Below, in pieces: positions 54,301 to 64,000 of a stretch of DNA of 64,000 nucleotides. The notes under the pieces are model-generated. The model searched no databases, was not told where the DNA came from, and saw nothing but the letters and a program-made list of their open reading frames with translations. Position 1 is the first letter of the stretch, and every line of letters starts with the position of its first letter. Source of the DNA: Pyrenochaeta sp. MPI-SDFR-AT-0127 (lineage: Eukaryota > Ascomycota > Dothideomycetes > Pleosporales > Cucurbitariaceae); NCBI GenBank assembly GCA_020747015.1, contig JAGTJM010000047.1, positions 186,001 to 250,000 on the forward strand, given 5' to 3'. The position numbers and the translations under genes are program-made.

Positions 54301-57300
54301 AAAATAACTGCTATAAAAAGTATCCAGAACTAAGATCTAGTATTAATAGTAAAAATAAGAATATAAATAATACTAGAGAAACTATACTAAGTACTAGTCT
54401 AAGCTATAAAGATAATAATAGTACTATAGACTTTATCTTAGATTCTGGAGCTACTATACACACTAGTTATATAAGAGAGTTATTTACTAGTATTAAACCT
54501 ACTAATATATCTATTAAGTGGGGTAATACTAATAATACTATTAAAGCTAGTGGTATAGGAGATATAGAACTCTATTTTACTAGTACTAAGAAAATAGTAA
54601 AACTAAAAGACGTTCTATTTATTCCTAGCCTAGGGGTTAACTTATTAAGTCTTAGTCTTATAACTAAAAAGACTATAAGTTATCTTTTAATAAAGATAAT
54701 TGCTTTATCTATACGCCTAATAATACTTTATTAACTAAAGGAAGTTATAAAGGAGGCGTTAGTACTTTTAGTGTAAAAAGTACTAGGTCTATTAATCCTA
54801 ATAGTTATATTAGAGGAGCTATTAATACTACTCTAACTATAGAGGATAATATAGATAAAGCTATTAGTCTAGAGGATATTAATAATAACCCTAGTAGTTC
54901 TATAATTCCTAATAATAATGAGGAATTAGTATATAATAAAAATACTATAGAACTTATACATAATAGGCTAGGGCATATTAGTCTAAAGGCTATTAAACAG
55001 CTTATTAATAAGACTAAAGGAGTAGATCTAGATCTAAAAGATATAGAGACTGCTAGGGTATCCTTAGATAATTGCTTAGTCTGTATTAAGGCTAAGCTAA
55101 CTAAGAATATAAATAAAGAACCTAGTACTAAAGTCTTAGGCTATTTAGATCTAATCTATATAGATATAGGAGGACCTATAACTCCTAGAACTTTTAGAGA
55201 TAGCTATACTAAGTACTTAGTCGTTAAGCTTCTTAAAACTAGAAAGAATACTAGAGAAGTTATAGAAAGTACTATAGTAGAACTAGAACTAGAGGCTATA
55301 AATAATAGTAATAACACTAATATAAATAATAACTTTAATAATAATAAAGTTAAGGCTCTACAGCTAGATAACGAATTTAAATCTAAAGATTTAGATAGTT
55401 ATTTATCTAATAAAGGGATAGAAACTAGATATTCTGTACCTTATACTCCTGAATAAAACGGAGCTGCAGAAATTATTAATAGAGTACTACTAAATAAAGT
55501 AAGAGCTCTATTAATAACTAGTAATTTACCTAATAATTTATGGGGAGAAGCTATTTTAACAGCTACTTATCTATATAATAGAACTCCTAGTAGTTCTATT
55601 AGTTTTAATACCCCTTATTATTTAAAATATAAAGAACTACCTAATCTAAGTAATCTTAGAATTTGGGGATCTTTAACTTATTATAAGGAGCCTATAAGCT
55701 TCCTTAAGAAATTAGATAATAGAGCTATACCTTACTACCTAATAGGCTATAAGGGCTCTAATATCTATAAATTATATAATCCTAGTACTAATAAGTCTAT
55801 ATATACTAGAGATTATAAAATTATAGAGGGTTACTACTATAAACAAAATAATAGTAGTAATATAAATAAGATTTTTACTAAACTAGAAGATCTTAGACTA
55901 GGTTCTAATATAGATAAAATAACTAAATCTATAGAACCTAATAGTCTAGAACCTAGTAATCTAGATAATAATCTAGATATAATTAATTCTGAAGAATCTG
56001 AAGACGAATTAATTAAGACTATAACTAAACCTAAGAAAATCTTTAAACTTCTAAAACCTAAGGTAATAGAAGATAATTATTCTGAAGACGAATTAGCAAA
56101 TAATACTTCTATTATTAAGGATAACTATAGTATTTTAAGTACTTCTATTATAATAGAAGATACTAATACTAATATTATAGATAATAACTTACTAGAGACT
56201 ATAACTAATAGTTCTAGTAAAGTAGATATTTATAATAATACTATCTTAAAATATATATTAAATATATATAATAATACTATTTTAGAACCTACTAGTTTTA
56301 AGGAGGTATTATTAAGAAAAGATAAAGATCTCTACCTAGAAGCTATGTACTTAGAAGTAGACGATCTACTTAATAATAATACTTGGAAACTAGTAACTAG
56401 GCCTAATAATATAGCTGATAAAGCTATTTTAAGAGGTAGATGGGTCCTAAATAAAAAGTATAACCTAGATAATACTATTAAAAAGTATAAGGCTAGGTGG
56501 GTAGCTAAAGGCTTTCTACAACGATATAATATAAATTATAAAGAAACCTTTGCTTCTACTAGTAAACCTAGTATTATTAGATTACTATTATCTATTTTTA
56601 GCTATCTAGACTGGGAAATATATGCTTGGGATATTAAACAAGCGTTTCCTAATGCGGAAATAGATAATAATAATATATATATCCAGCTACCTATAGGCTT
56701 TGAAAGCTATATCCTAGATAAATTTCTAGATAATAAAGACCTTAATAATAAAGAACTACTAGAAGCTATCTATCTAGCTAAACAAACTAAGAACTATAAT
56801 ACTATAGTTTGTAATCTAAATAAAGCACTATACGGTTTAAAACAAGCTAGTAGACAGTGGCAGCTATTTTTAACTAAAATCTTAGAAGACTTAGGTTTTA
56901 GTACTCTAAAAATAGATAATAGTATTTTTATTCATAATACTAGCCCTATTATACTAGCTACACACGTGACGATATACTAGTATTTAGTAAAGATATAGAT
57001 CTACTAATAGACTATATAAAAACTAACTAGTATATCTAAACTAGCTGTTAGTAATCTAGGAGAAATAAAACAGTTCTTAGGCGTTGAAATAATTAGAGAT
57101 AGATCTAAGAAATCTATAATTATAACGCAAAGAAGCTTTATTTCTAAGATTCTAGCTAAATATAATAAACTAGATAATAAAGATAAAGATCTACCTATAC
57201 CTCTAGGTATTAAACTATCTAAAAATCTAGAAACTAGTAAACTAGAAGATATTAATAGATACCAACAAGAACTAGGATCTCTTATCTATCTTACTATTTT

Positions 57301-58075
57301 TACTAGGCCGGATCTAGTACAATCTATTAATTATTTAGCTCGTTTTATATCTAATCCTAGCGTAGAACACTATAAATATTTAAATAATATTTGGAGCTAT
57401 CTATTAAAAACTAGATACCTAGGTCTAGACTTAACTCTAGAGCCTATACAACCTGAATCTATTATTAAAACTCAAAACAAAGACTTAATTTATAGTAACT
57501 ATATAAATAAGACTATTAATAATAAATATAATACTACTAATAGTATTAATTTATTAGGAGTTAGCGATTCAGATTGGGGGGGTGATATAGATTCTAGAAA
57601 GTCTACTACAGGCAATATATTTTTATTTAATAATAATAAAAATAACTATAATAATAGCGTAGCTATTAGCTGGCTATCTAAATTGCAAAAGATAGTAGCT
57701 CTTAGTTCTGCAGAGGCTGAATATATAGCTCTAAAAGAAGCTACTAAAGAATCTTTATATTTACAAAATTTTATAAAAGAGCTATTTAATTATAAGTCTA
57801 TTAATAAATACTCTATATTTAATAAAGTAAATATAATTAAAACAGATAGTTTATCTGCTATAGAACTAGCTAAAAACCCTATTTATCACGCTAGGACTAA
57901 GCACGTAGATATAACCTATCACTTTGTAAGAGATAATCTACTAAAAAATAATATAGATCTAGTATACGAGAATACTAGTACTATATTAGCAGATATCCTT
58001 ACTAAGCCTACTAGTTTACCTAAGTTTTTAGACTTTAAAACTAGAATTAATCTTATAGATACTAAGGACTTATAA
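54301..58075 (+). pseudogene. Copia pol: protease, integrase, RT, RNase H, with lesions
   Basis: Domains in order: aspartic protease (FILDSGATIHTS near 54430), GAG-pre-integrase (IHNRLGHIS near 54960), integrase core (GYLDLIYIDIGGP near 55140, LQLDNEFKS near 55360, ending YTPE near 55450), RT (WVLNKKYNLDNTIKKYKARWVAKGF near 56430; DIKQAFPNA; ALYGLKQASRQW) and RNase H (SDSDWGGDIDSRKSTTG near 57565; VALSSAEAEYIALKEA; HARTKHVDITYHFVRD), with stop at 58075. Lesions seen: a frame change at the gag knuckle, one near 54676, TAA at 55454-55456 after YTPE where Gln is usual, and a frame change near 56962 at the RT YxDD site. For most of its 3.8 kb the frame is open, which contrasts with the neighbouring Gypsy relic. 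Confidence 0.88.
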
Positions 58076-58283
58076 CTAGTTACTATTTATAAGTTACTTA
58101 TTAAATAAGAATAAGGCTTAAGGCTTAAGAAGAAAAAACTATAAAAAATAATATTCCTTAGTTTCTATAAAGCCTATTATTTAAAGATTTTATAATAAAA
58201 AATATATAGAAGTTCTAGAAATATAGTCTAGAAATACTATATATAAAAATATATAAAAATATTAAGTTATAAGAAATAAGCTT

Positions 58284-58290
58284 AAGGGGG
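58284..58290 (+). other. Polypurine tract of the Copia element
   Basis: AAGGGGG lies two bases before the TG of the 3' LTR, the position of the plus-strand primer. Confidence 0.7.
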
Positions 58291-58292
58291 TG

Positions 58293-58879
58293 TGTAAAGT
58301 TTAGATACTTAAGGTACTTAAACTATCTAAGCTTATTTTCTTTATTTAATTACGTAAGCTATATTAGAGCTTAGGTAATAATATTTAGTAGGATTTACTC
58401 GCCTATAAATTCTGATTAGAATAGTATATAGTTTATTATTATAGCGTTAGTATTAAGCGAGTTATTAAGAAAAAGGTTAAGACCTCGGTTAAGGTTATCC
58501 TTAAGGATAAGGTTATCCTTAGGTCTTAGACCTGGATATTATTAACCTTAGGAAGACCTAAGGCTATAGTTAGGCTATAGTTAGCCTTAGAGGATAAAGT
58601 TAGCTTAAAGGAAATAGTTAGCCTATAGTTAGGCTAAAGATATCCGTAAGAAGGAGGAAGGATCTATCTATAAGTAGAGATCTATCCTGCCTACTTATCC
58701 TGTACCTAGCAACGAATCTATTATATCCTACCTACCTTTTATCTATCTAAGATATTATTCTGCTTATATAAGCAATCTTTATTTATCCTAAGAGCTAAGC
58801 CGCTGCTAGCCTATCTAGGTCACTAGGCTATTTTTATTATTAAAGAAAGTTATCTCCTCCTCTCCCTACTTTCTTTAAT
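58293..58879 (+). repeat. 3' LTR of the Copia element
   Basis: Direct repeat of the 5' LTR. Its last two bases are AT instead of CA, so the terminus is either mutated or joined to other DNA at TTTA. Confidence 0.9.
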
Positions 58880-61800
58880 ACTAGGGCTTATATTACCTTC
58901 TATCCTAAGTGACTAGCTCTCTTATACTAGAGATCCTCTAAACTAATCCTACTTTAAGAGATAGTAGACGTCGCTATAGCTTTTATAATTATTAGGACCT
59001 AAGAATAAGATTAGACGTTATATTTAATAAAGGCTAGATTACCTTTCTTAATTAGTTTAAATAATATAATATTTAACTCTAGAGTTCTAAATTATAGTAT
59101 TCTATTATAGCCTATTACCTAAATCCCTATCTACTTAAGTTATACTATAGATATAATATTAACGTAGAAGCCTTATATAACCCTTACTTTCTTAAGGAGT
59201 AGGTCTACCTTACTTAATCTATTATTACTATTAAAGATACCCTTAATTAATCTTTTCCTATAGCTATCTATAGGAAGAGATTATATTCCTACTTTAATAT
59301 ATTTATAATCCTTCGCTTTCCTAAATAACCCTAGAACGAGGTAACTTCGATTATTTACTAAGTAATAAGCTACACCTCTATCTAGGATAGTTAAGCTAGA
59401 AAGTAGGTACTAGCTAAAGGATATACTATAAATACCTTATTTAGACTAATCTTATTTAGTGACTTTATTAAATATAACGCGATTAATAATTATACTAATA
59501 AATTAGCTTAATACTTTTATTACGCCTACGTCTAATCCTTAATTTTAAGGTCTTAGAGTCCCTACCCTTATTTACTAACCTAATTACTTAACCTATTTAT
59601 AAATTTTAGCCTACTCTTCTTTATAGTACTATTCTTTAATCTTCTTTTTATTAGATTTACTTAGGTTTATCCTTAGGGTTAGAGATAATCCTATTATAGC
59701 TATCTAGAGTCTTCTATAAGTAATTAGCTTCTACCTATATCTATTATAGGGTTTAACTTAGTAGGAGTAGCTATTACTTATTTTAGAGTTTCCTCTACTT
59801 AGTATTCTACTAAATAAGGAGATAGTAAATACTAATAGTCTTTTCCCTTTTAGAGTAAGGCTTATATAAGCCTATAATAGCGTACTATAAATATTAGCTA
59901 GATTATTAAGCTCTATTACTACTTAGCCTATTACTATATCTTTAATTATCTTAGTAGTTATTTAGTATACCTAATCTAGAGTAAACTTTAGTATAAGCGC
60001 CTCTAGAAAGTTAGTAAGCCTAATTAATCCTTAAATATTAGATATATTAAAGGCTTACGCTTAGGTATATAGGACTTACTACTCTTAAAACTAGCATTAG
60101 GGGTTATTCGCCTTCCCTTCACTTTTTCTAGGTATAATTAGTACTTACTTCTAATCTAGTTTACTATAAGGCTTATATTTAGAGCTAGGTCCTTCTTAAG
60201 CTATCTAATTAGAGGTTAAAGTATATATTCCCTTCTATTAAGGAGTTTAATCTAGGTTAGAGCAAGAAGATCTATAGATACTATTTTATTAATCTAGTCT
60301 CTAATATTTAAGAGAGCTACTCTCTTTTAAGTCTAGTAAGTAGTTTTAATCTTCTATTTCCTTATTAGAGTATTATTATCTACTCTATATTCCTTATATA
60401 CGACCTATAGAGCCTTATATTTAAGTAAGTCCTTATTAAATTTCTTATACTCCTCTTAGGTAGCTATAGTTAAGAGAGTAACTAGCTTAGTTAGCTTAGT
60501 TAGAATCTTTAGATAGGCTAGTTCCTAATCCTTAATTAGTATAGTATCTATACTATCTAGATTAATCTAATCCTAAACCTACTTTTCGTATATAAGGCTT
60601 TTAAGCTAAGGGAACTAGAAAGGCTAATCTTTCTATAATTATAGTAGGATATTTCCTTTAGGAATAGAAGATTCTTAATCTATTATAAGTAAGATATTAG
60701 AGAGGTAAAGAATATAGAGTAATCTAAGTACTTTAGCGTATAAGATTATATAGGGAGAATTAATCTATAGTCCTATAGCGCTGGGCTTATAACTATAGGA
60801 GTGCGCTAAGCTTAGAGAAAGATTAGTAGATAAGATTAATCTCTAGCTAAGAAAGCTAAGTTACGAAGTCTAGACTATATACCCTTAGATTAGAGGATAC
60901 TTAATCTAATCTATCTTTTTAATTAGTATATCTTCTACACTCCTATTCTACGTGATTAGTTGGATCACTCTTCTACTTCTACTCATAAGAGAGATCTTCC
61001 TCCGCGACAATAAGTTAATAGGATAGTAAGTATAACTAGTAATATAGATCCCTTTATTAGGATAGTATAGAATATACCTATAAAAATAGGAGAAGTAGTA
61101 ACTAAGATAAACTTTTAGATTATTACTAATCTAATAAGATCTATAATCCTTAGGAATCTATAGTATACTTCTTTAAGATTAGTAATCTAGTATAATATCT
61201 ATAGAAGAGTAACTTACTAGATAATATCTAATAATAGGATAAGGAATATAGTATTTATAGCCTTAGATCTAATACTATTTTATCTAAGAAACGTAGAATA
61301 TATAAATCTAGATAAGGAAAACTAAGTATAGGTATACTAGCTAAGGTAGTATATCTATAGAAGGAAAAACCCTTAGGAAAATAAGAAGTAAGCTAAGTAA
61401 ATATAATAGTAAGGATAAAATATATTATAGAGGCTTAGTTTATTAATAGTTTAGATAGATTTAGTAACTTCTTACCTATATTTATAAGAGAGGACTAAAA
61501 TAAACTTAAAACTTAGGTAAATTAGGTTATTACTTATAATATAGTAAGTACTAAGGATCCTTAGAATAAAGAGAAACTTAAATATATAGTTATAATATAT
61601 AAACTAAACTAATAGGCTTAGAGATTAAGAGCTAAGTAGGTATAAGTAAATATATTATATAAGAAAGTAGCTAATAAGGTATAACCTATTAATAACTTAA
61701 GGCTAATAGAACTAATAGAGCTTAGATAAGATAATTAGAAAACTATTACTATTAAGAATTAGCTATTAAGACTAAGTCTAAATACTCCTAGTCTTAGGCT

Positions 61801-63351
61801 ATTTAACTATCTCTTTAAAAGGAGATACGCTACTTTCTTATAAGGGAAACGCTTAATACTAGAGAGAATTATAGATTAGAAGTTTAGCCCTTTAAAAGTA
61901 AAGGAGAAGGAACTAATACTCTATATAATATATAACTAAGAAGTAGCTATTACTTTTATATTCTTAGAATTAGGAAGGATTAGTTATAATATCTATCTAC
62001 CTTATAAGATTAAGTCTATCCTATATAAGGCTTAGTAAGTAAAGTCTTTCCTAGTTCCTAGGGGAATTAAAGTTAAAGTTATAGAGATATTTTAGGATTA
62101 GATAGATAAAGGTAGTTTAGAGTTCTATAATAGCTAATACTAAAATCCTTAGTTCTTAGTACTAAAGAAGGATAAGATATACTACCTAATAAATAATATA
62201 ATCTATATAAATAAGGTATCTATTTAGGATACTAACTTACTACTAATAGTAGATAAGTTTTTAGAGAAGTTTATAGGATATAAGGTTCTATTACTTATAG
62301 ATCTCTTCTTAAGATATAACTAGATTACCTTATATAAAGATAGTAGAGATATAATAGCTTTCTAGATACCTATTAGACTACTTTAGTATTATATAATAGT
62401 TTAAGGTATAACTAATTTAGTTATAGTATTCTAATAGGTAATAATAAAGATCTTAAAAGACTACTAGCCTTATATATTACTATTCTTAGATAATATTATA
62501 TATAGAGGGCTAAAGATAATCTATAATAATAAGGAAACTCTTCTAGGAGTATAATAGTATATTCTAAAGTATATTTAATAACTAGATTAAGTTTTAGCTA
62601 ATATAGAAAGAGCTAGAGCTATAGTATTAGGGAAGAAGTACTACTAGGTAATAGAAAGACTAAGAGTAGTTAGATATAAAGTTAGTACTAAAGGGAGGTA
62701 TCTAGACTAAGGAAAAGTAGCTAAGATTTAAGATTAGCTAGACTATAAGAATCCTAAGGAAGTTTATATATTTATAGGTATATATATACTACTATATATA
62801 AGTACTAAATTTTACTATTAGAGTAAAACCCCTTTTTTACCTTATAAAAGTAAATATAGTATAGAACTAGGGAAGAGCTTAGAAAAATACTATAGAAGAC
62901 CTTAAGGAATATATTACTAACGCCCTAGTATTAGTAGGACTAGACTATAATAGTAGATAGATATTTTACCTTAGAGTTAATAAGAGTAAAGAAAAAGTAG
63001 GAGCTATCCTTAAATAAGTTAGAGAGGATAGAAAAAGATACTCTATTTACTTTAAGAGTATTATATAGTTAAAGTCTAAAAGCCTCTAGTATTCTATAAA
63101 GCTTAAATATAGAGTAGTACTATAGTCTTTAAAGAAGTTTAAAATATAGCTCTATAGCTAGTATTTTATAATAGAAATAGACGCTTAGATATTAATTATA
63201 TAGCTTAATTAATTATTAGCTAAAGTTCTAGGGTTAGTTATAAATAGATAGTTAGCTATAATCCTAATATAGGAATTTAAGATTAAATATATCCCTAGAA
63301 AGAAATATATTATAGCTAATATACTATTATAGTATCTAAAGCTAGAAAGGT
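58880..63351 (+). mobile_element. Gypsy (Ty3) retrotransposon relic, RIP-mutated
   Basis: A plus-strand Gypsy pol is readable from about 62,040 to 63,345. Its 5' part (58.9-61.9 kb) has gag-like open stretches (near 59,390-59,560), but the identification there is weak. No intact LTR of this element is visible. Stop codons, nearly all TAG or TAA at sites where Gln or Trp is expected, occur every few dozen codons throughout. Confidence 0.7.
62040..63345 (+). pseudogene. Gypsy reverse transcriptase-RNase H relic
   Basis: In one frame the family landmarks appear in order: FLVPRGIKVKVIE, LVLKKDKIYYLI, IVDKFLEKFIGYKVLLLID, YKDSRDIIAF, ITNLVIVF, then PYILLFLDNI where FLDDI is the catalytic motif (second Asp changed to Asn), and near the end FKIKYIPRKKYIIANIL, the RNase H terminus. 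TAG or TAA interrupts at least ten of the Gln positions. It cannot encode a working enzyme. Confidence 0.85.
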
Positions 63352-63652
63352 GTTAGCCTTAGAGGATAAAGTTAGCTTAAAGGAAATAGTTAGCCTATAG
63401 TTAGGCTAAAGATATCTATAAGAAGGAGGAAGGATCTATCTATAAGTAGAGGTCTATCCTACCTACTTATCCTATACCTAGTAATAAATCTATTATATCC
63501 TACCTACCTTTTATCTATCTAAGATATTATTCTACTTATATAAGTAATCTTTATTTATCCTAAGAGCTAAGCCGCTGCTAGCCTATCTAGGTTACTAGGC
63601 TATTTTTATTATTAAAGAAAGTTACCTCCTCCCTCTCCCTACTTTCTTTACA
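63352..63652 (+). repeat. Truncated Copia LTR (3' half)
   Basis: 301 bp match the last half of the 587-bp LTR, from GTTAGCCTTAGAGG to the TTTACA terminus. It carries more C-to-T changes than the two full LTRs (for example CTACTTATATAAGTAATC against CTGCTTATATAAGCAATC), so it is older. It forms the right edge of the AT-rich block. Confidence 0.88.
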
Positions 63653-63692
63653 ATAAGTTTAGAGTGATATATATAATCTGCAAAATGAATTT

Positions 63693-64000
63693 TTAGAGAT
63701 TAGTAACTATTCGCAATAGTGAGTCGTTACCGGGTGTATTTATATTTTTTCCGTTTAATACCACGAGCTCCCCCACGATACTGTTAACATTGAACACAGC
63801 TGACTGTAGATAATTGATCACATGGTTTCCAGAAATGGAGCCAAATATTCCGGGATGGCTGATTGAGAAGTTACCGCCAGAAATATCATCCAATGCCAAT
63901 CTTGACTCGCAAGCCTATTCTCTGATTAGCACGTTGTAATTGTAAATACCAAAGTTCACACGGTTCATGCTCACCTCCTTTGCAAGTGCTGCGACGGTCC
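63693..64000 (-). CDS. C-terminal part of an unidentified protein, cut by the window end
   Basis: Two exons on the minus strand: 64000-63975 (…TVAALAKE) and 63914-63693, joined across a 60-nt intron (GTGAGC to TAG) with the frame kept, giving AKEACESRLALDDISGG. The visible 80 or so residues continue through SISHPGIFGSISGNHVINYL and end at TNL, stop 63695-63693. The composition is that of a normal fungal protein, rich in Ser, Asn, Ile and Gly. I do not recognise the family. The stop codon lies only 40 bp from the transposon block, so transcription termination probably occurs in AT-rich DNA. Confidence 0.6.

Larger units (their letters stand above)
51324..58879 (+). mobile_element. Copia (Ty1) LTR retrotransposon, nearly complete
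   Basis: A 7.56-kb element with two 587-bp LTRs in direct orientation (offset 6969 bp with no indels), a primer-binding site, gag, protease, integrase, reverse transcriptase, RNase H and a polypurine tract. The LTRs differ at about ten positions by eye, mostly transitions, so insertion is fairly recent. The order integrase before RT makes it Copia. A 608-bp opposite-strand solo LTR sits in the leader. The frame is interrupted by only a few lesions, so it is probably not autonomous now. No matching target-site duplication is seen: TATAT on the left, ATACT on the right. Confidence 0.93.
50180..63660. repeat. AT-rich, RIP-affected transposon block
   Basis: Some 13.5 kb with very low GC and almost no CA or TG dinucleotides, while CC, CT and CG remain. 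This is the footprint of repeat-induced point mutation (C to T at CpA). Both edges are sharp. Contents in order are an inverted-repeat relic, a Copia element with a nested solo LTR, a Gypsy relic and a truncated LTR. No host gene lies inside. Such AT-rich islands are typical of dothideomycetes with active RIP. Confidence 0.9.

Noticed and set aside
50180..63660. Possible mitochondrial DNA insertion or centromere
   Set aside because: The AT richness comes with LTRs, gag-pol domains and CpA depletion, which identify RIP-affected transposons. No mitochondrial gene or tandem satellite is seen.
1..64000. CRISPR arrays, rRNA and tRNA genes
   Set aside because: None expected or seen; the genome is eukaryotic, and no cloverleaf-type A and B box pair was found by eye.

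Overview
The window is nuclear DNA of a filamentous ascomycete, most probably a Pleosporales-type dothideomycete. The evidence is genes with short (about 48-90 nt) GT-AG introns, fungal housekeeping orthologues (RAD16, ARB1, FYV10, BMT5, LSC1, NHX1, FAF1, HIS6, STH1), plant-cell-wall esterase and cellulase genes (CE15, GH6), and a sharply bounded AT-rich block whose transposons carry the CpA-to-TpA signature of repeat-induced point mutation (RIP).

Layout. 1-10.6 kb is accessory and decaying: an F-box-like gene, then two divergently oriented chitin genes that are both broken. These are a CBM18-GH18 'killer-toxin-like' chitinase on the minus strand (about 6.8-2.49 kb) and a LysM plus seven-CBM18 protein on the plus strand (about 7.09-9.23 kb), followed by an ankyrin relic. 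10.6-24 kb is dense housekeeping: RAD16 (repair), an HPP membrane protein, ARB1 (ribosome biogenesis), FYV10 (GID ubiquitin ligase), BMT5 (25S rRNA methylation) and LSC1 (succinyl-CoA ligase alpha). 24.4-25.75 kb is a secreted GH6 cellobiohydrolase. 28.2-33.7 kb holds two divergent membrane transporters (NHX1-type Na+/H+ exchanger and SUT-type sugar/H+ symporter). 34.6-36.6 kb is FAF1 and HIS6 sharing a 179-bp divergent promoter. 37.2-41.5 kb is the STH1/SNF2 remodeller ATPase. 42.8-44.0 kb is a CE15 glucuronoyl esterase; 46.05-47.4 kb an unusual methyltransferase-GFA fusion; 48.1-49.8 kb a coiled-coil protein of unknown function.

50.18-63.66 kb is a 13.5-kb AT-rich transposon block. It holds an inverted-repeat relic, a nearly complete Copia retrotransposon (two 587-bp LTRs, initiator-Met half-tRNA primer site, gag, protease, integrase, RT, RNase H) with an opposite-strand solo LTR nested in its leader, a heavily RIP-mutated Gypsy relic, and a truncated LTR. 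The block ends 40 bp from the stop codon of a partial minus-strand gene that runs off the window.

The genes do not form one pathway. The two active-looking CAZymes (GH6, CE15) fit a plant-biomass or plant-pathogen lifestyle; the chitin pair has been lost. The most unusual signals are the Copia element, whose coding sequence is almost free of CpA/TpG yet largely open, the methyltransferase-GFA fusion, a stop-free 63-nt intron in the HPP gene that would encode a membrane-helix-length segment, and the exon-modular CBM18 array. Exon coordinates were worked out by hand from splice signals and frame; no database search was run.
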